This document shows, one piece after another, positions 8,712-16,613 of a stretch of DNA of 40,683 nucleotides. Position 1 is the first letter of the stretch. Each line of letters starts with the position of its first letter. Under the pieces are notes generated by a model that saw nothing but the letters and a program-made list of their open reading frames with translations, ran no database searches and had not been told where the DNA came from. This stretch comes from Burkholderiales bacterium (lineage in GTDB: Bacteria; Pseudomonadota; Gammaproteobacteria; Burkholderiales; Burkholderiaceae_C), in the NCBI GenBank assembly GCA_028869005.1, contig JAGWTJ010000003.1, positions 1-40,683 on the forward strand. Reading direction: 5' to 3'. Made by a program: the position numbers and the translations under genes.

Positions 8712-10283
8712 ATGGACCGGGCCCGCGACGACTTCGCGACGCTGTTCGAGTACCTGCCGATCGGCGCCTACCGCTCGCGCCCGGACGGCACGATGGTGCG
8801 CGCCAATGCGGCGCTGGTGCGGCTCAACGGCTACGCGAGCGAAGCCGAACTGCTGGCGGCCGTGCACGACATCGCGCGCGAGTGGTACGTCGAGCCGCGG
8901 CGGCGCACCGATTTCACGAGCCGCCTCGAGTCCGAGGGCCGTGTCGTCGGCTTCGTGTCGGAGATCAGGCGTCATTGCACGCGCGAGCGCATCTGGGTCA
9001 GCGAGAACGCCTACGTCGTGCGCGACGGCGCAGGCCGCGTCGTGCACTACGACGGCACGGTCGAGGAGATCAGCGAGCGCGTGCGCACGGAGCAGGCGTT
9101 GCGGCGCAGCGAGGCGCGCCTGCAGCAACTGGTGGCGCTGGTTCCGGGTGCCGTGTTTCGCGCGACGGTCGATGTCGACGTCGACATCGACGCCAGTGCC
9201 AGCGCCAGCTTCCGCTACACCTTCATGAGCGACGGCGTGCGCGCCTTGTATGGCATCGAGCCGGCGGAGGCGATGCGCGACCCGGGTGCGCTGACGCGTC
9301 GGCGCCATCCGGACTTCGCGGTCGACACGGCCGAGATGGACGCCGCGCTGCGCGGGGCACTGACGCGTGACGTCGACGTGCGGGTGCGGCTGGACGACGG
9401 CACCGAGAAGTGGGTGCAGGTCATCAGCGCCCCGGCGCCGGGCGAGGACGGCGGCAGCGAGCGCGTCGGGCTGTTGCTCGACGTCACCGCACGCCGGCAG
9501 GCCGAAGCGCTGCGCCAGGAACGCGACCAGGCGGCGGCGGCCGATCTGGCCAAGACGCAGTTCCTCTCGCGCGTCAGCCACGAGTTGCGCACGCCGCTCA
9601 ACGCGGTGCTCGGCTTCGGCCAGTTGCTCGAGATCGAACCCGGCGCCGGCGAGCGGCAGCTCGGCTGGATCCGCCAGATGCTGGCCAACGGACGAGATCT
9701 GCTGGCGCTGCTCGACGACGTGCTTGATCTGTCGAGCGTGCAGGGCGGTGAACTGCCGCTCGACCTGACGGCGGTGCCGCTGCAGGCGGTGGTGCAGGAG
9801 GCCGTCTCGACGCTCGAAGCCGCGGCGCGCGTAGCCGGCGTGACGGTGCACGAAGCGGTCGATCCGGCGCTGGTGGTGCGCGCCGATCGCCGGCGCCTGC
9901 GCCAGATCATCGCCAACCTGCTGTCCAACGCCATCAAGTACAACCGGGCCGACGGTTGGGTGCGGATCGTCGCGGTGCGCAAGGCGGCGCAGGTGGCCCT
10001 CGAAGTGGCCGACAGCGGCCCCGGGCTCAGCGCCGAACAGCGCTCACGCCTGTTCCGCCCCTTCGAGAGGCTCGGCGCGCAACGCGGCACGGTGCCCGGG
10101 ACCGGGCTCGGTCTGGCACTGAGCCGGCAGTTCGCCGACGCGATGGGCGGGGCGCTGACCGTGCGCAGCGCGCCGGCGCGAGGCTCGACCTTCAGCGTGC
10201 GGCTGCCTGCGGCCCACGGTAGCGGCGGTGGCGCTCGACGACCCTCACCCCTGCCCTCTCCCGCGCCGCGGGAGAGGGAGTAA
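8712..10283 (+). CDS. Soluble PAS-PAS sensor histidine kinase
   Basis: A 523-residue kinase without transmembrane segments. There are two PAS domains (about 8-120 and 128-265, the second with a PAC-like end RVGLLLDVTARRQAEAL), then a coiled linker. A HisKA domain carries the phosphoacceptor H290 in SRVSHELRTPLNAVLGF, and a HATPase domain (about 385-500) has the N box ANLLSNAIKYN (N406), the G1 box DSGPGLS and the G2 box GTGLGLALS. No receiver domain or neighbouring response regulator is present, so its partner is elsewhere. The PAS2 start carries a repetitive Val-Asp/Ala-Ser stretch coded by a GTCGAC/GCCAGC microsatellite near 9168-9212. The last ~15 residues derive from a palindromic repeat (10254-10278) and are unlikely to be functional. 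GAAGG at 8697-8701 overlaps the upstream stop, which suggests translational coupling to the peptidase. Confidence 0.92.
   Translation: MDRARDDFATLFEYLPIGAYRSRPDGTMVRANAALVRLNGYASEAELLAAVHDIAREWYVEPRRRTDFTSRLESEGRVVGFVSEIRRHCTRERIWVSENAYVVRDGAGRVVHYDGTVEEISERVRTEQALRRSEARLQQLVALVPGAVFRATVDVDVDIDASASASFRYTFMSDGVRALYGIEPAEAMRDPGALTRRRHPDFAVDTAEMDAALRGALTRDVDVRVRLDDGTEKWVQVISAPAPGEDGGSERVGLLLDVTARRQAEALRQERDQAAAADLAKTQFLSRVSHELRTPLNAVLGFGQLLEIEPGAGERQLGWIRQMLANGRDLLALLDDVLDLSSVQGGELPLDLTAVPLQAVVQEAVSTLEAAARVAGVTVHEAVDPALVVRADRRRLRQIIANLLSNAIKYNRADGWVRIVAVRKAAQVALEVADSGPGLSAEQRSRLFRPFERLGAQRGTVPGTGLGLALSRQFADAMGGALTVRSAPARGSTFSVRLPAAHGSGGGARRPSPLPSPAPRERE
10254..10278. repeat. REP-like palindrome overlapping the kinase 3' end
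   Basis: CCCTCTCCCGCG (10254-10265) and CGCGGGAGAGGG (10267-10278) form a perfect 12-base inverted repeat with a one-base centre, preceded by CCCTCACCCCTG. This is the familiar form of dispersed palindromic elements found in many high-GC proteobacteria. It lies between convergent genes, so it can also act as a bidirectional terminator or a 3'-end stabiliser. It provides the last codons and stop of the histidine kinase. Confidence 0.75.
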
Positions 10284-10289
10284 GAGCGA

Positions 10290-10874
10290 TCAGCGCTGCT
10301 CGAACCTGAACACCGCGACGCTGGCGCGCAGGTTGGGCCAGCGGCGCACCACGGTGCCGTCCTGCAGCCCGAAGCTGTCCGTCACCTCGAGTCCGCACTT
10401 GCGCGCCAGCACCTCGAAGTCGGCGTAGGTGCCGACGCGGATGTTGGGCGTGTCGTACCACTCGTAGGGCAACGCCTTGGTCACCGGCATGCGGCCGGCG
10501 GCCACGCGCAGCCGGTTGGGCCAGTGCGCGAAGTTCGGAAAGCTCACGATGCCGATGCGCCCGACGCGTGCCGTCTCGCGCAGCATGCGCTCGGCGTTGC
10601 GCAGGTGCTGCAGCGTCTCGAGCTGCAGCACGACGTCGAAGCTGCGGTCGTCGAACAGCGCCAGCCCTTCCTCGAGGTCGAGCTGGATGACGTCGATGCC
10701 GTGCTGCAGCGCCGCGTGCACGTTGGCGTCGGCCAGCTCGATGCCGTAGCCGCTGCAGCCACGCGTGCGCTGCAGGTACGCCAGCATCTGGCCGTTGCCG
10801 CAGCCCAGGTCGAGCACGCGGCTGCCCGCCGGCACGAGGCGGGCGATGACTTCGAGGGCGTCGCGTTCGTTCAT
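10290..10874 (-). CDS. metW: MetW, methyltransferase-fold partner of MetX
   Basis: This 194-residue protein is the usual MetW length. It has a class I methyltransferase motif I, VLDLGCGNGQMLAYL, and the MetW-typical blocks GIELADANVHAALQ, LQLETLQHLRN, SFPNFAHWPNRL and LPYEWYDTPNIR. MetW is encoded next to metX in many proteobacteria and supports methionine synthesis at the homoserine acylation step; its own chemistry is not settled. The start at 10874 lies 7 bases after the metX stop, so the two are translated as one unit and share the riboswitch-controlled leader. GGGGATGA just upstream may serve as a ribosome site. Confidence 0.95.
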   Translation of the reverse strand: MNERDALEVIARLVPAGSRVLDLGCGNGQMLAYLQRTRGCSGYGIELADANVHAALQHGIDVIQLDLEEGLALFDDRSFDVVLQLETLQHLRNAERMLRETARVGRIGIVSFPNFAHWPNRLRVAAGRMPVTKALPYEWYDTPNIRVGTYADFEVLARKCGLEVTDSFGLQDGTVVRRWPNLRASVAVFRFEQR

Positions 10875-10881
10875 CCGCGGT

Positions 10882-12012
10882 TCATCCCCGGCATTCGACT
10901 GCGATGCGCTCGAAGTACGCGCGCAGCACCGCGTGATAGCGCGCATCGTCGAGCAGGAAGGCGTCGTGGCCGTGCGGCGCGGCGATCTCGGCGTAGCTCA
11001 CGGCGATCCGGTTGTCGACCAGCGCCTTGACGATCTCGCGGCTGCGCGCCGGCGCGAAGCGCCAGTCGGTGGTGAAGCTGACGAGCAGGAACTGCTTGTC
11101 GCGCGCCGGCGCGAAGGCGCGCGTGAGGTCGCCGCCGGCGGCGCGCGCGGGGTCGAAGTAGTCGAGCGCGCGGGTGATCAGTAAGTAGGTGTTGGCGTCG
11201 AAGTACTCGCTGAACTTCTCGCCCTGGTGGCGCAGGTAGCTCTCGATCTGGAACTCGATGGCCTGCGTCGTGTAGCCGAGTTCGGCTGCCTTGAGCTCGC
11301 GGCCGAAGCGCTCGGCCATCGCGTCGTCGGACAGGTAGGTGATGTGGCCGATCATGCGCGCCACGCGCAGGCCGCGCTTGGGCACGACGCCGTGCTCGTA
11401 GAAGTGGCCGCCGTGGAAATCCGGGTCGGTGACGATGGCGCGCCGCGCCACCTCGTTGAAGGCGATGTTCTGCGCCGACAGGTTGGGCGCCGTGGCCACC
11501 GCGACGCAGTGGCGCACGCGAGCGGGATGGCGCAAGGTCCAGGCCAGCGCCTGCATGCCGCCCAGGCTGCCGCCGATCACGGCGGCGAGCTCGCCGATGC
11601 CCAGCCGCTCGACCAGGCGCGCCTGTGCGTCGACCCAGTCCTCCACCGTCACCACCGGGAAGTCGGCGCCCCAGACGCGGCCGCTGTCAGGATTGACGTG
11701 CATCGGCCCGGTGGAGCCGAAGCACGATCCCGGGTTGTTCACGCCGATGACGAAGAAGCGCTCGGTGTCCAGCGCCTTGCCCGGGCCGACCAGGTTGTCC
11801 CACCAGCCCGCCTGGCCCTGCGCGTCGAGCCCGGCGACGTGCGCGCCGGCGTTGAGCGCGTGGCACACGAGCACGGCGTTGCTGCGCGCGGCGTTCAGCG
11901 TGCCGTAGGTCTCGTAGACGAGCTCGTAGTCGGCGAGCGCGCTGCCGCTGGCCAGCGGCAGCGGCTCGGCGAAATGCGCGCGTTGCGGTGTGACGGGTCC
12001 GATCGAAGCCAT
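10882..12012 (-). CDS. metX: Homoserine O-acyltransferase MetX
   Basis: A 376-residue alpha/beta-hydrolase-fold enzyme of the MetX family. It transfers an acyl group from acyl-CoA to homoserine, the first committed step of methionine synthesis. The nucleophile is S149 (GGSLGGMQ), the oxyanion block is [12 protein letters not shown], and the catalytic histidine is H349 (HGHDAFLLD). Family work shows that many proteobacterial MetX proteins use succinyl-CoA rather than acetyl-CoA, so I leave the acyl donor open. It is followed by metW. The ATG at 12012 sits 6 bases after a U-tract of a terminator-like hairpin, and the only Shine-Dalgarno-like sequence (GGGG, 12023-12026) lies within that hairpin's 3' arm. 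Expression is therefore very probably controlled by the leader described separately. Confidence 0.95.
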   Translation of the reverse strand: MASIGPVTPQRAHFAEPLPLASGSALADYELVYETYGTLNAARSNAVLVCHALNAGAHVAGLDAQGQAGWWDNLVGPGKALDTERFFVIGVNNPGSCFGSTGPMHVNPDSGRVWGADFPVVTVEDWVDAQARLVERLGIGELAAVIGGSLGGMQALAWTLRHPARVRHCVAVATAPNLSAQNIAFNEVARRAIVTDPDFHGGHFYEHGVVPKRGLRVARMIGHITYLSDDAMAERFGRELKAAELGYTTQAIEFQIESYLRHQGEKFSEYFDANTYLLITRALDYFDPARAAGGDLTRAFAPARDKQFLLVSFTTDWRFAPARSREIVKALVDNRIAVSYAEIAAPHGHDAFLLDDARYHAVLRAYFERIAVECRG

Positions 12013-12018
12013 GAACGC

Positions 12019-12051
12019 AAAACCCCGGCGCCGCTTGCACGGCCACCGGGG
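12019..12051 (-). terminator. Attenuator hairpin in the metX leader
   Basis: Read on the minus strand, CCCCGG (12046-12051) pairs with CCGGGG (12023-12028). An inner stem with a bulge continues toward a TGCAAG-type loop, and UUUU follows at 12019-12022, only six bases before the metX ATG. This is an intrinsic-terminator shape placed where it could stop transcription or hide the ribosome site. The sequence AAGCCGC just upstream (12053-12059) is complementary to GCGGC in the 3' arm (around 12030-12034), so an anti-terminator fold is possible. Confidence 0.7.
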
Positions 12052-12053
12052 GG

Positions 12054-12110
12054 CGGCTTCGTTTTAGCGGTATTTGTAGAGCGCCCGCAAGCCGGAGCAA
12101 ATCGGCGCTG
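12054..12110 (-). ncRNA. SAM-II (S-adenosylmethionine) riboswitch aptamer controlling metX-metW
   Basis: Read on the minus strand, the leader shows the SAM-II order of conserved blocks. P1 is AGCGCC (12104-12109) with GGCGCU (12080-12085); GAUUU follows directly in the loop (12099-12103); UUGC is in the loop (12087-12090); AAAU is in the A-rich linker (12072-12075); and GCUAAAA follows (12062-12068). UUGC can pair with the GCUAA segment as in the known H-type pseudoknot, and loop CGGCUU (12089-12094) is also complementary to AAGCCG (12054-12059). This matches the metX-leader aptamer described mainly in alphaproteobacteria. A terminator hairpin follows immediately. A likely -10 (TATACT, 12120-12125) gives a leader of about 100 bases. 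SAM binding is expected to shut metXW off. The exact P2 register needs a covariance-model alignment. Confidence 0.87.
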
Positions 12111-12119
12111 TCAGGGGGC

Positions 12120-12125
12120 AGTATA
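12120..12125 (-). promoter_or_regulatory. -10 box of the metX promoter
   Basis: TATACT on the minus strand, close to the consensus TATAAT, lies about ten bases upstream of the SAM-II P1 stem, as expected if transcription begins near 12113. No good -35 is seen at 17-base spacing. Confidence 0.55.
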
Positions 12126-12191
12126 GCGGCCGGTCATGCCGGCGCATCTGGCGACGCATCGGCCGCCGCGCTCGTGCTGCGCTCGCTGCCG

Positions 12192-13514
12192 CTAGGACAA
12201 CGCGAGCGCGTCGGCCCAGGTGTTCTCGGCCCAGGCGAGCGCGATGCGGCCTTCCACCTGCCCGGCCGCTGCCGATACTCCGCCCGAGCCGGGCACGGTC
12301 TTGAAGGTCTTCTCGGCGCTGTCGTACTGGTGCACCGAGGCCACGTGCATGGCGTCGCGCGCGGTGACGAAGCTGTAGCAGGTGTTCATCACCACCGGCG
12401 TTGGATTGACGGCGCCGCCGCCCAGTTGCGCGACGATCGCCGCCGCCGCCACCTTGGCGTGCTGATTGGCCATGTGGCCCGACTTGGGCATCAGCGGCGC
12501 CGAGAAGGTGGCGTCGCCGAGCACGTGGATGCCGGGGGCGGCCGCCGCCTCCATGGTCAGCCAGTTCATGCCGACCCAGCGGTTGTTGACGTTGACGATG
12601 CCGGCGCTGCGCGCGATGTCGCCGGCGCGCTGCGGCGGAACCACGTTGAGCACGTCGGCCTTCACGTCCTCGAACTCGAGCTTGGCGAGCAGGGCGCCGG
12701 CGCGGCCGCTCACCTCCTTCAACTCGGCGTTCGGACGGTACTCGAGCACTCCGGCGTAGTGCTCCTTGAACGCCTTCTCGAACAGCGCCTTCTTGCTCTG
12801 CACTTCGGGGTTGGCATCGAGCACCAGCACCTTGCTCTTGGGCTTGGCCTGCTTGAGATAGGCGGCCACGACGCAGGCGCGCTCGTAGGGGCCGGGCGGG
12901 CAGCGGTAGGGTGACTTGGGGATCGACAGCGCGAACACGCCGCCGTCGGGCATCGCCTCGAGTTGCCGGCGCAGCGCCAGCGTCTGCGCGCCGGCCTTCC
13001 AGCCGTGCACGACGGCGCCGCTTTGCACCGCCGCTTCGAGGCCGCCGACCTCGCCCCACATGAAGTCGATGCCGGGCGCGAGCACGAGGCGGTCGTAGCC
13101 GAATTCGGCGCCGCCGGCCAGGCGCACCTTCTTCGCCGCGGCATCGACCGCGACGACCTCGCCCTGCACGATCTTCACACCGGCGGCGCGCAGGCCGTCG
13201 TAGCCGCGCGTCACGTCGTCGATCTGCCTGAAGCCGCCGATCACGAGGTTGGAGATCGGGCACGAGACGAAGCTCGGGTTGCGCTCGATCAGCGTGACGT
13301 CGACGTTGCCGCCCCACAGGCGCAGGTAGCGCGCCGCAGTGCTGCCGCCGAAGCCGCCGCCGACGACGACGACGCGACCGATCGAGGGGCCCGACGGGCC
13401 GCTCGCACAGCCGGTGAGCGAGAGCGCGGCGAGGCTGCCGAAGGCGGCGCCGCCGACGAGCAGGCGGCGGCGCGACAGGGCGGTGGCGTTCTGGAAAGTG
13501 GTGACAGGCTTCAT
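12192..13514 (-). CDS. fccB: Flavocytochrome c sulfide dehydrogenase, flavoprotein subunit
   Basis: A 440-residue flavoprotein with a twin-arginine export signal (LSRRRLLVGGAAFGSL) followed by LTGCASG, so it is exported folded and may also be lipid-anchored. The FAD fold begins at VVVVGGGFGGSTAARYL. The family's redox cysteines are represented by SCPISNLVIGG in the N-terminal half and NTCYSFV in the C-terminal half. YRCPPGPYERA and HVLGDATFSAPLMPKSGHMAN are typical of the FCSD flavoprotein. The enzyme oxidises sulfide to sulfur or polysulfide in the periplasm and passes electrons to the cytochrome subunit encoded directly upstream, 10 bases away. SoxF is a close relative, but no sox genes are in view, so I use fccB. 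The stop at 12192 leaves a 66-base gap to the metX promoter. Confidence 0.9.
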   Translation of the reverse strand: MKPVTTFQNATALSRRRLLVGGAAFGSLAALSLTGCASGPSGPSIGRVVVVGGGFGGSTAARYLRLWGGNVDVTLIERNPSFVSCPISNLVIGGFRQIDDVTRGYDGLRAAGVKIVQGEVVAVDAAAKKVRLAGGAEFGYDRLVLAPGIDFMWGEVGGLEAAVQSGAVVHGWKAGAQTLALRRQLEAMPDGGVFALSIPKSPYRCPPGPYERACVVAAYLKQAKPKSKVLVLDANPEVQSKKALFEKAFKEHYAGVLEYRPNAELKEVSGRAGALLAKLEFEDVKADVLNVVPPQRAGDIARSAGIVNVNNRWVGMNWLTMEAAAAPGIHVLGDATFSAPLMPKSGHMANQHAKVAAAAIVAQLGGGAVNPTPVVMNTCYSFVTARDAMHVASVHQYDSAEKTFKTVPGSGGVSAAAGQVEGRIALAWAENTWADALALS

Positions 13515-13524
13515 GACGTCTGCC

Positions 13525-13851
13525 TCACTTGCCCGTGGGCTTCTGGGCCGCGAAGTAGCTCGCGATGAGCTGCACCTGCGCCTCGCTGTAGCCCTTGGCG
13601 ATCTGATGCATGATGGTCGCCGGCTGGGCGCCGCTCTTGTAGTCGGCCATCGCGGCGACGATCTTGTCCTGCGGCACACCGGCCAGCGAGCGCATGCCGG
13701 CGCGTGCGTTGCCGTTCGTGCCGTGGCAGTTGGCGCAGGTCGCGCCGAGGTGGCGTCCCAGCGTTGCGTCCTGCGCCGTGACGGCGGGCGCGACGCCGAG
13801 GCCGCAGGCGATAGTGAGCGCGGCGAGCGACGCGCGCGGAAGTTGAATCAT
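13525..13851 (-). CDS. fccA: Periplasmic class I cytochrome c, sulfide dehydrogenase haem subunit
   Basis: A 108-residue protein with a signal peptide (cut near residue 26, PAVTAQ) and one haem motif C39-A-N-C42-H43. A distal methionine, probably M81, lies in PATIMHQIAKGYS. It is a mono-haem class I cytochrome, smaller than the di-haem FccA of Allochromatium and typical of the short form found beside FccB in betaproteobacteria. It should accept electrons from FccB and hand them to the respiratory chain. The start at 13851 has a strong GGAGGAGG site about seven bases upstream. Both genes form one operon read leftward. Confidence 0.87.
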   Translation of the reverse strand: MIQLPRASLAALTIACGLGVAPAVTAQDATLGRHLGATCANCHGTNGNARAGMRSLAGVPQDKIVAAMADYKSGAQPATIMHQIAKGYSEAQVQLIASYFAAQKPTGK

Positions 13852-14095
13852 CGGGGCCTCCTCCAGGGTGACGAACGGGCTGCAAGACCGTGTCGATGCC
13901 GGGCCGGCCCGCACTGTCGCCTGCTGCCTCTATGATGGTCGGGGCGAATGTAAGTGGCGCGTGCGGGCCTGCCGAGCGTGGAAACCCGCGCGCCTTACGG
14001 CTCGTGTGGGTATCGGGCGCGCGCTGCGGCGGGTGCTCGCGCGGTGCCCGCGCCGAACAGCGCAAACAGCGCGACGACGCTTCGCGGAGGACATC

Positions 14096-14617
14096 ATGAT
14101 GAAGCGTCGTCACCACCTCGGCCTGCTGGGTGCCGCGTTGCCCGCGGCGCTGCCCGCGCTCGGTTCGTTGCTCGGCGCGAACGCGGCGCAGGCGGCTCCG
14201 GCCCAGCCCGGCGAGCGCGTCGTCTGGCCCGACGTGGTGCTGCTCGACGGCGGTCGTTTCGGCGCCGCGCAGGCCGCCGGACGTGCGGTGGTGGTGGTGT
14301 TCTGGTCCACGACCTGCCCGTTCTGCCGCAACCACAACAAGCATGTGCAAAAGCTGCACCGCGCGGCGCAGGGCAGGCAGCTCGCGGTGCTCGGCGTGGC
14401 ACGCGAGACCGACGCCGCCGTGGTGCAGGCCTACGCGCGCGCTCAGGGCTACGAGTTCCCGATCACGCTGCAGACGCGACCGCTGGCCGAGGCGCTGTCG
14501 ACGCGCAACGTGATTCCGCTCACCGTCGTCGTCGATCGCCAGGGGCGCCTGAAGCAGGTCCTGCCCGGGGAGATGTTCGAGGAGGATGTGCTGGATCTGC
14601 TCGCGCTGGCGGCCTGA
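14096..14617 (+). CDS. Periplasmic thioredoxin-like (TlpA-type) disulfide oxidoreductase
   Basis: This 173-residue protein has an N-terminal signal (after MMKRRHHLG, cut near ANAAQAAP), then a TlpA-like thioredoxin fold. The CxxC is C74-P-F-C77 in FWSTTCPFCRNHNK, and NVIPLTVVVDRQGRL contains the cis-proline region and beta strand. TlpA/ResA-type proteins reduce periplasmic disulfides, for instance on apocytochromes before haem attachment. It lies divergent from fccA-fccB, so a role in maturing that cytochrome or in sulfur handling is plausible but not shown. GGAGG at 14086-14090 serves either ATG 14096 or ATG 14099; I take the first. The 244-base region to fccA contains no further gene that I can support. 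Confidence 0.82.
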   Translation: MMKRRHHLGLLGAALPAALPALGSLLGANAAQAAPAQPGERVVWPDVVLLDGGRFGAAQAAGRAVVVVFWSTTCPFCRNHNKHVQKLHRAAQGRQLAVLGVARETDAAVVQAYARAQGYEFPITLQTRPLAEALSTRNVIPLTVVVDRQGRLKQVLPGEMFEEDVLDLLALAA

Positions 14618-14630
14618 GCGCGCTCAGACC

Positions 14631-15281
14631 TCAGATGTGCCCGGCCGGCCCGAAGCCGAACAGCCAGGCCGCCAGCGAGGTCGGAAACAGCGCCAGCGCC
14701 CGGTCGTGTGCGGCGGCGGCGTCGTTGAAGAACTGGCGCACGAAGGGCAGGCGCTTCTCGCCATCGTGGAAGGCAGCGAGCGGCTCGGCCCAGGCGCCAC
14801 AGGCGCCGTCGCCGGCGCCGGTGGCCTCGGCCAGCGCGATGACGCGCGCCGAGGCGGCGCCGAACGCCGCCTCGGCCGCCAGCCAGGCCGCCGCGTGCTG
14901 CGGCAGCAGCGGCCGCGCGCCGAGCGCCGCGCTGGTCGCTGCGCTGGCGGCGAGCGCCTGCGTCAGCGTGTCGAGGGCGCCATGCTCGGCCGCCAGGGGC
15001 TCGTGCAGCGCGGCGAGCAAGGCCTGCGCGGCCTCCTGCCTGTGGTGCAGCGCGTCGGCGACCGGCAGCCAGGCGTCGGCCACCGTCCGCCGCAGCGCGA
15101 CCAGGCGGTTGTAGGCGCCGAGTGCCCAGAAGAAGAGCACGGCGGCCAGCGCGATGGCGAGCCAGTCGCCGCGCGTCATCGAGGCGACGAACTGGACGCT
15201 GCGGTCGAAGCCGACGCCGAGCAACCCGCTTGCGGCGCGCTCGATGGCGGAGGCGGCGGGGGCGGCTGAGGCGGCGGCCAT
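14631..15281 (-). CDS. LemA-like membrane protein
   Basis: This 216-residue protein has a short N-terminal stretch, one transmembrane segment (DWLAIALAAVLFFWALG, about 42-58) and then a helical domain. The domain begins GAYNRLVALRRTVADAW and ends RQFFNDAAAAHDRALALFPTSLAAWLFGF. Those two ends match the LemA family ('YN.Lv.lr..v..aW' and 'ryYN..v..yn..i..fP'). The middle is alanine-rich and diverged, so I call it LemA-like. LemA proteins are membrane-anchored four-helix proteins of unknown function that are often near Tim44 or HtpX-type membrane proteins. Start uncertain: ATG 15281 or a GTG two codons upstream. It lies 44 bases after proA on the same strand and is probably cotranscribed. Confidence 0.7.
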   Translation of the reverse strand: MAAASAAPAASAIERAASGLLGVGFDRSVQFVASMTRGDWLAIALAAVLFFWALGAYNRLVALRRTVADAWLPVADALHHRQEAAQALLAALHEPLAAEHGALDTLTQALAASAATSAALGARPLLPQHAAAWLAAEAAFGAASARVIALAEATGAGDGACGAWAEPLAAFHDGEKRLPFVRQFFNDAAAAHDRALALFPTSLAAWLFGFGPAGHI

Positions 15282-15325
15282 GTTCACGGTCTGGGCGACG
15301 AATTCCGCCGCGAGTGCGACCGCCG

Positions 15326-16600
15326 TCAGCCGCGCACCTCGCCCTGGCCGAGCACGATCCACTTCAGCGACGTGAGGCCCTCGAGCCCGACCGGCCCGCG
15401 CGCGTGGAACTTGTCGGTGCTGATGCCGATCTCGGCGCCCAGGCCGTACTCGAAGCCGTCGGCAAAGCGCGTGCTGGCGTTGACCATCACGCTGGCCGAG
15501 TCGACCTCGCGCAGGAAGCGCATCGCGTTGGCGTGATTCGAGGTCAGGATGGCGTCGGTGTGGTGCGAGCCGTAGCGTTCGATGTGGTCGATCGCCGCGT
15601 CCAGCGTTTCGACCACCTTGATGCTGATGACGGGCGCCAGGTACTCCTCGCTCCAGTCGCTGTCCTGCGCCGGCACCACCTTGGGCCGCGGCGCCAGCAG
15701 GGCCAGCGCGCGCGGGCAGGCACGCATCTCGACGCCCTTGGCGGCGAAGACGTCGCCGATGCGCGGCAGGAAGGCCGCCGCCTGCGCCGCGTGCACGAGC
15801 AGCGATTCGGCGGCATTGCAGGGGCTGTACTTGTTCGTCTTGGCATTGTCGGTGACGCGCAGCGCGAGCTCGAGATCGACCTCGGCGTCGACGTACACAT
15901 GGCAGTTGCCGTCCAGGTGCTTGAGCACGGGTACCCGGGCCTCGCGTGAGATGCGCTCGATGAGGCTCTTGCCGCCGCGCGGGATGATCACGTCCACCGA
16001 CTCGGGCATCGCGATGAGGCGGCCGACGGCGCTGCGGTCGGTGGTCGCTACCGGTTGCACCGCATCGGACGGCAAGCCGGCCTCGAGCAGCGCCGCCTGC
16101 ACCTCGCGCGCCAGCGCCAGGTTGGACGCCAGCGCCTCGGAGCCGCCGCGCAGGATACAGGCGTTGCCGCTCTTGATGGCGAGCGACGCGGCCTCGATCG
16201 TCACGTTGGGCCGGCTCTCGTAGATCATGCCGAAGACGCCCAGCGGCACCCGCATCTGGCCGACCGCGATGCCGCTCGGACGACGCTTGACGCCGGTGAT
16301 CTCGCCCACCGGGTCGGGCATCGCGGCGAGCTGCGTGCAGCCTTCGGCGAGCGTTGCGAGGATCGCCGGCGTCAGGCGCAGGCGCTCGACGAGCGGCGCG
16401 GCGAGGCCGGCCGCAGCGGCCGCCGCGACGTCGGGCGCATTGGCGGCGATGAGCGCATCCGTGCGCTCGCGCAGGCGGCGCGCCAGCGCGCGCAGCGCGG
16501 TGTCCTTGGCTGCGGTGGGCGCGGCCGCCATGCGGCGCGACGCGGCGCGCGCAGCGACGCCCAGGTGGGCCATGTAGGCGGCGATGTCGGCGACGTCCAT
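15326..16600 (-). CDS. proA: Gamma-glutamyl phosphate reductase
   Basis: A 424-residue enzyme of the aldehyde-dehydrogenase fold, normal length for ProA. It reduces gamma-glutamyl phosphate with NADPH to glutamate semialdehyde in proline synthesis. Visible blocks are [30 protein letters not shown], the active-site cysteine in [15 protein letters not shown], and [28 protein letters not shown] near the end (split here: the last part is the ProA signature). The glutamate kinase gene proB is not adjacent. The ATG at 16600 lies 7 bases after GACAAT, a probable -10 of a leaderless message. Confidence 0.96.
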   Translation of the reverse strand: MDVADIAAYMAHLGVAARAASRRMAAAPTAAKDTALRALARRLRERTDALIAANAPDVAAAAAAGLAAPLVERLRLTPAILATLAEGCTQLAAMPDPVGEITGVKRRPSGIAVGQMRVPLGVFGMIYESRPNVTIEAASLAIKSGNACILRGGSEALASNLALAREVQAALLEAGLPSDAVQPVATTDRSAVGRLIAMPESVDVIIPRGGKSLIERISREARVPVLKHLDGNCHVYVDAEVDLELALRVTDNAKTNKYSPCNAAESLLVHAAQAAAFLPRIGDVFAAKGVEMRACPRALALLAPRPKVVPAQDSDWSEEYLAPVISIKVVETLDAAIDHIERYGSHHTDAILTSNHANAMRFLREVDSASVMVNASTRFADGFEYGLGAEIGISTDKFHARGPVGLEGLTSLKWIVLGQGEVRG

Positions 16601-16607
16601 CGCCGCG

Positions 16608-16613
16608 ATTGTC
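16608..16613 (-). promoter_or_regulatory. -10 box for a leaderless proA message
   Basis: GACAAT on the minus strand is separated from the proA ATG by seven bases, with no ribosome-binding site. This puts the transcription start at or next to the start codon. The same geometry occurs at lysR (2040) and nearly so at 5651. Confidence 0.45.

Noticed and set aside
5168-8713. Very long open frame on the minus strand opposite the reductase and peptidase
   Set aside because: It follows from strong third-position GC bias; the plus-strand frames have clear families. Only the last ~127 codons (DksA-like) are real.
12192-13514. Assignment as soxF
   Set aside because: No sox genes are in view and the adjacent cytochrome fits fccA; the two proteins are hard to separate from sequence alone.
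13852-14095. Small open frames in the fccA/TlpA-like divergent region
   Set aside because: No family resemblance, poor starts and arginine-rich shadow composition.
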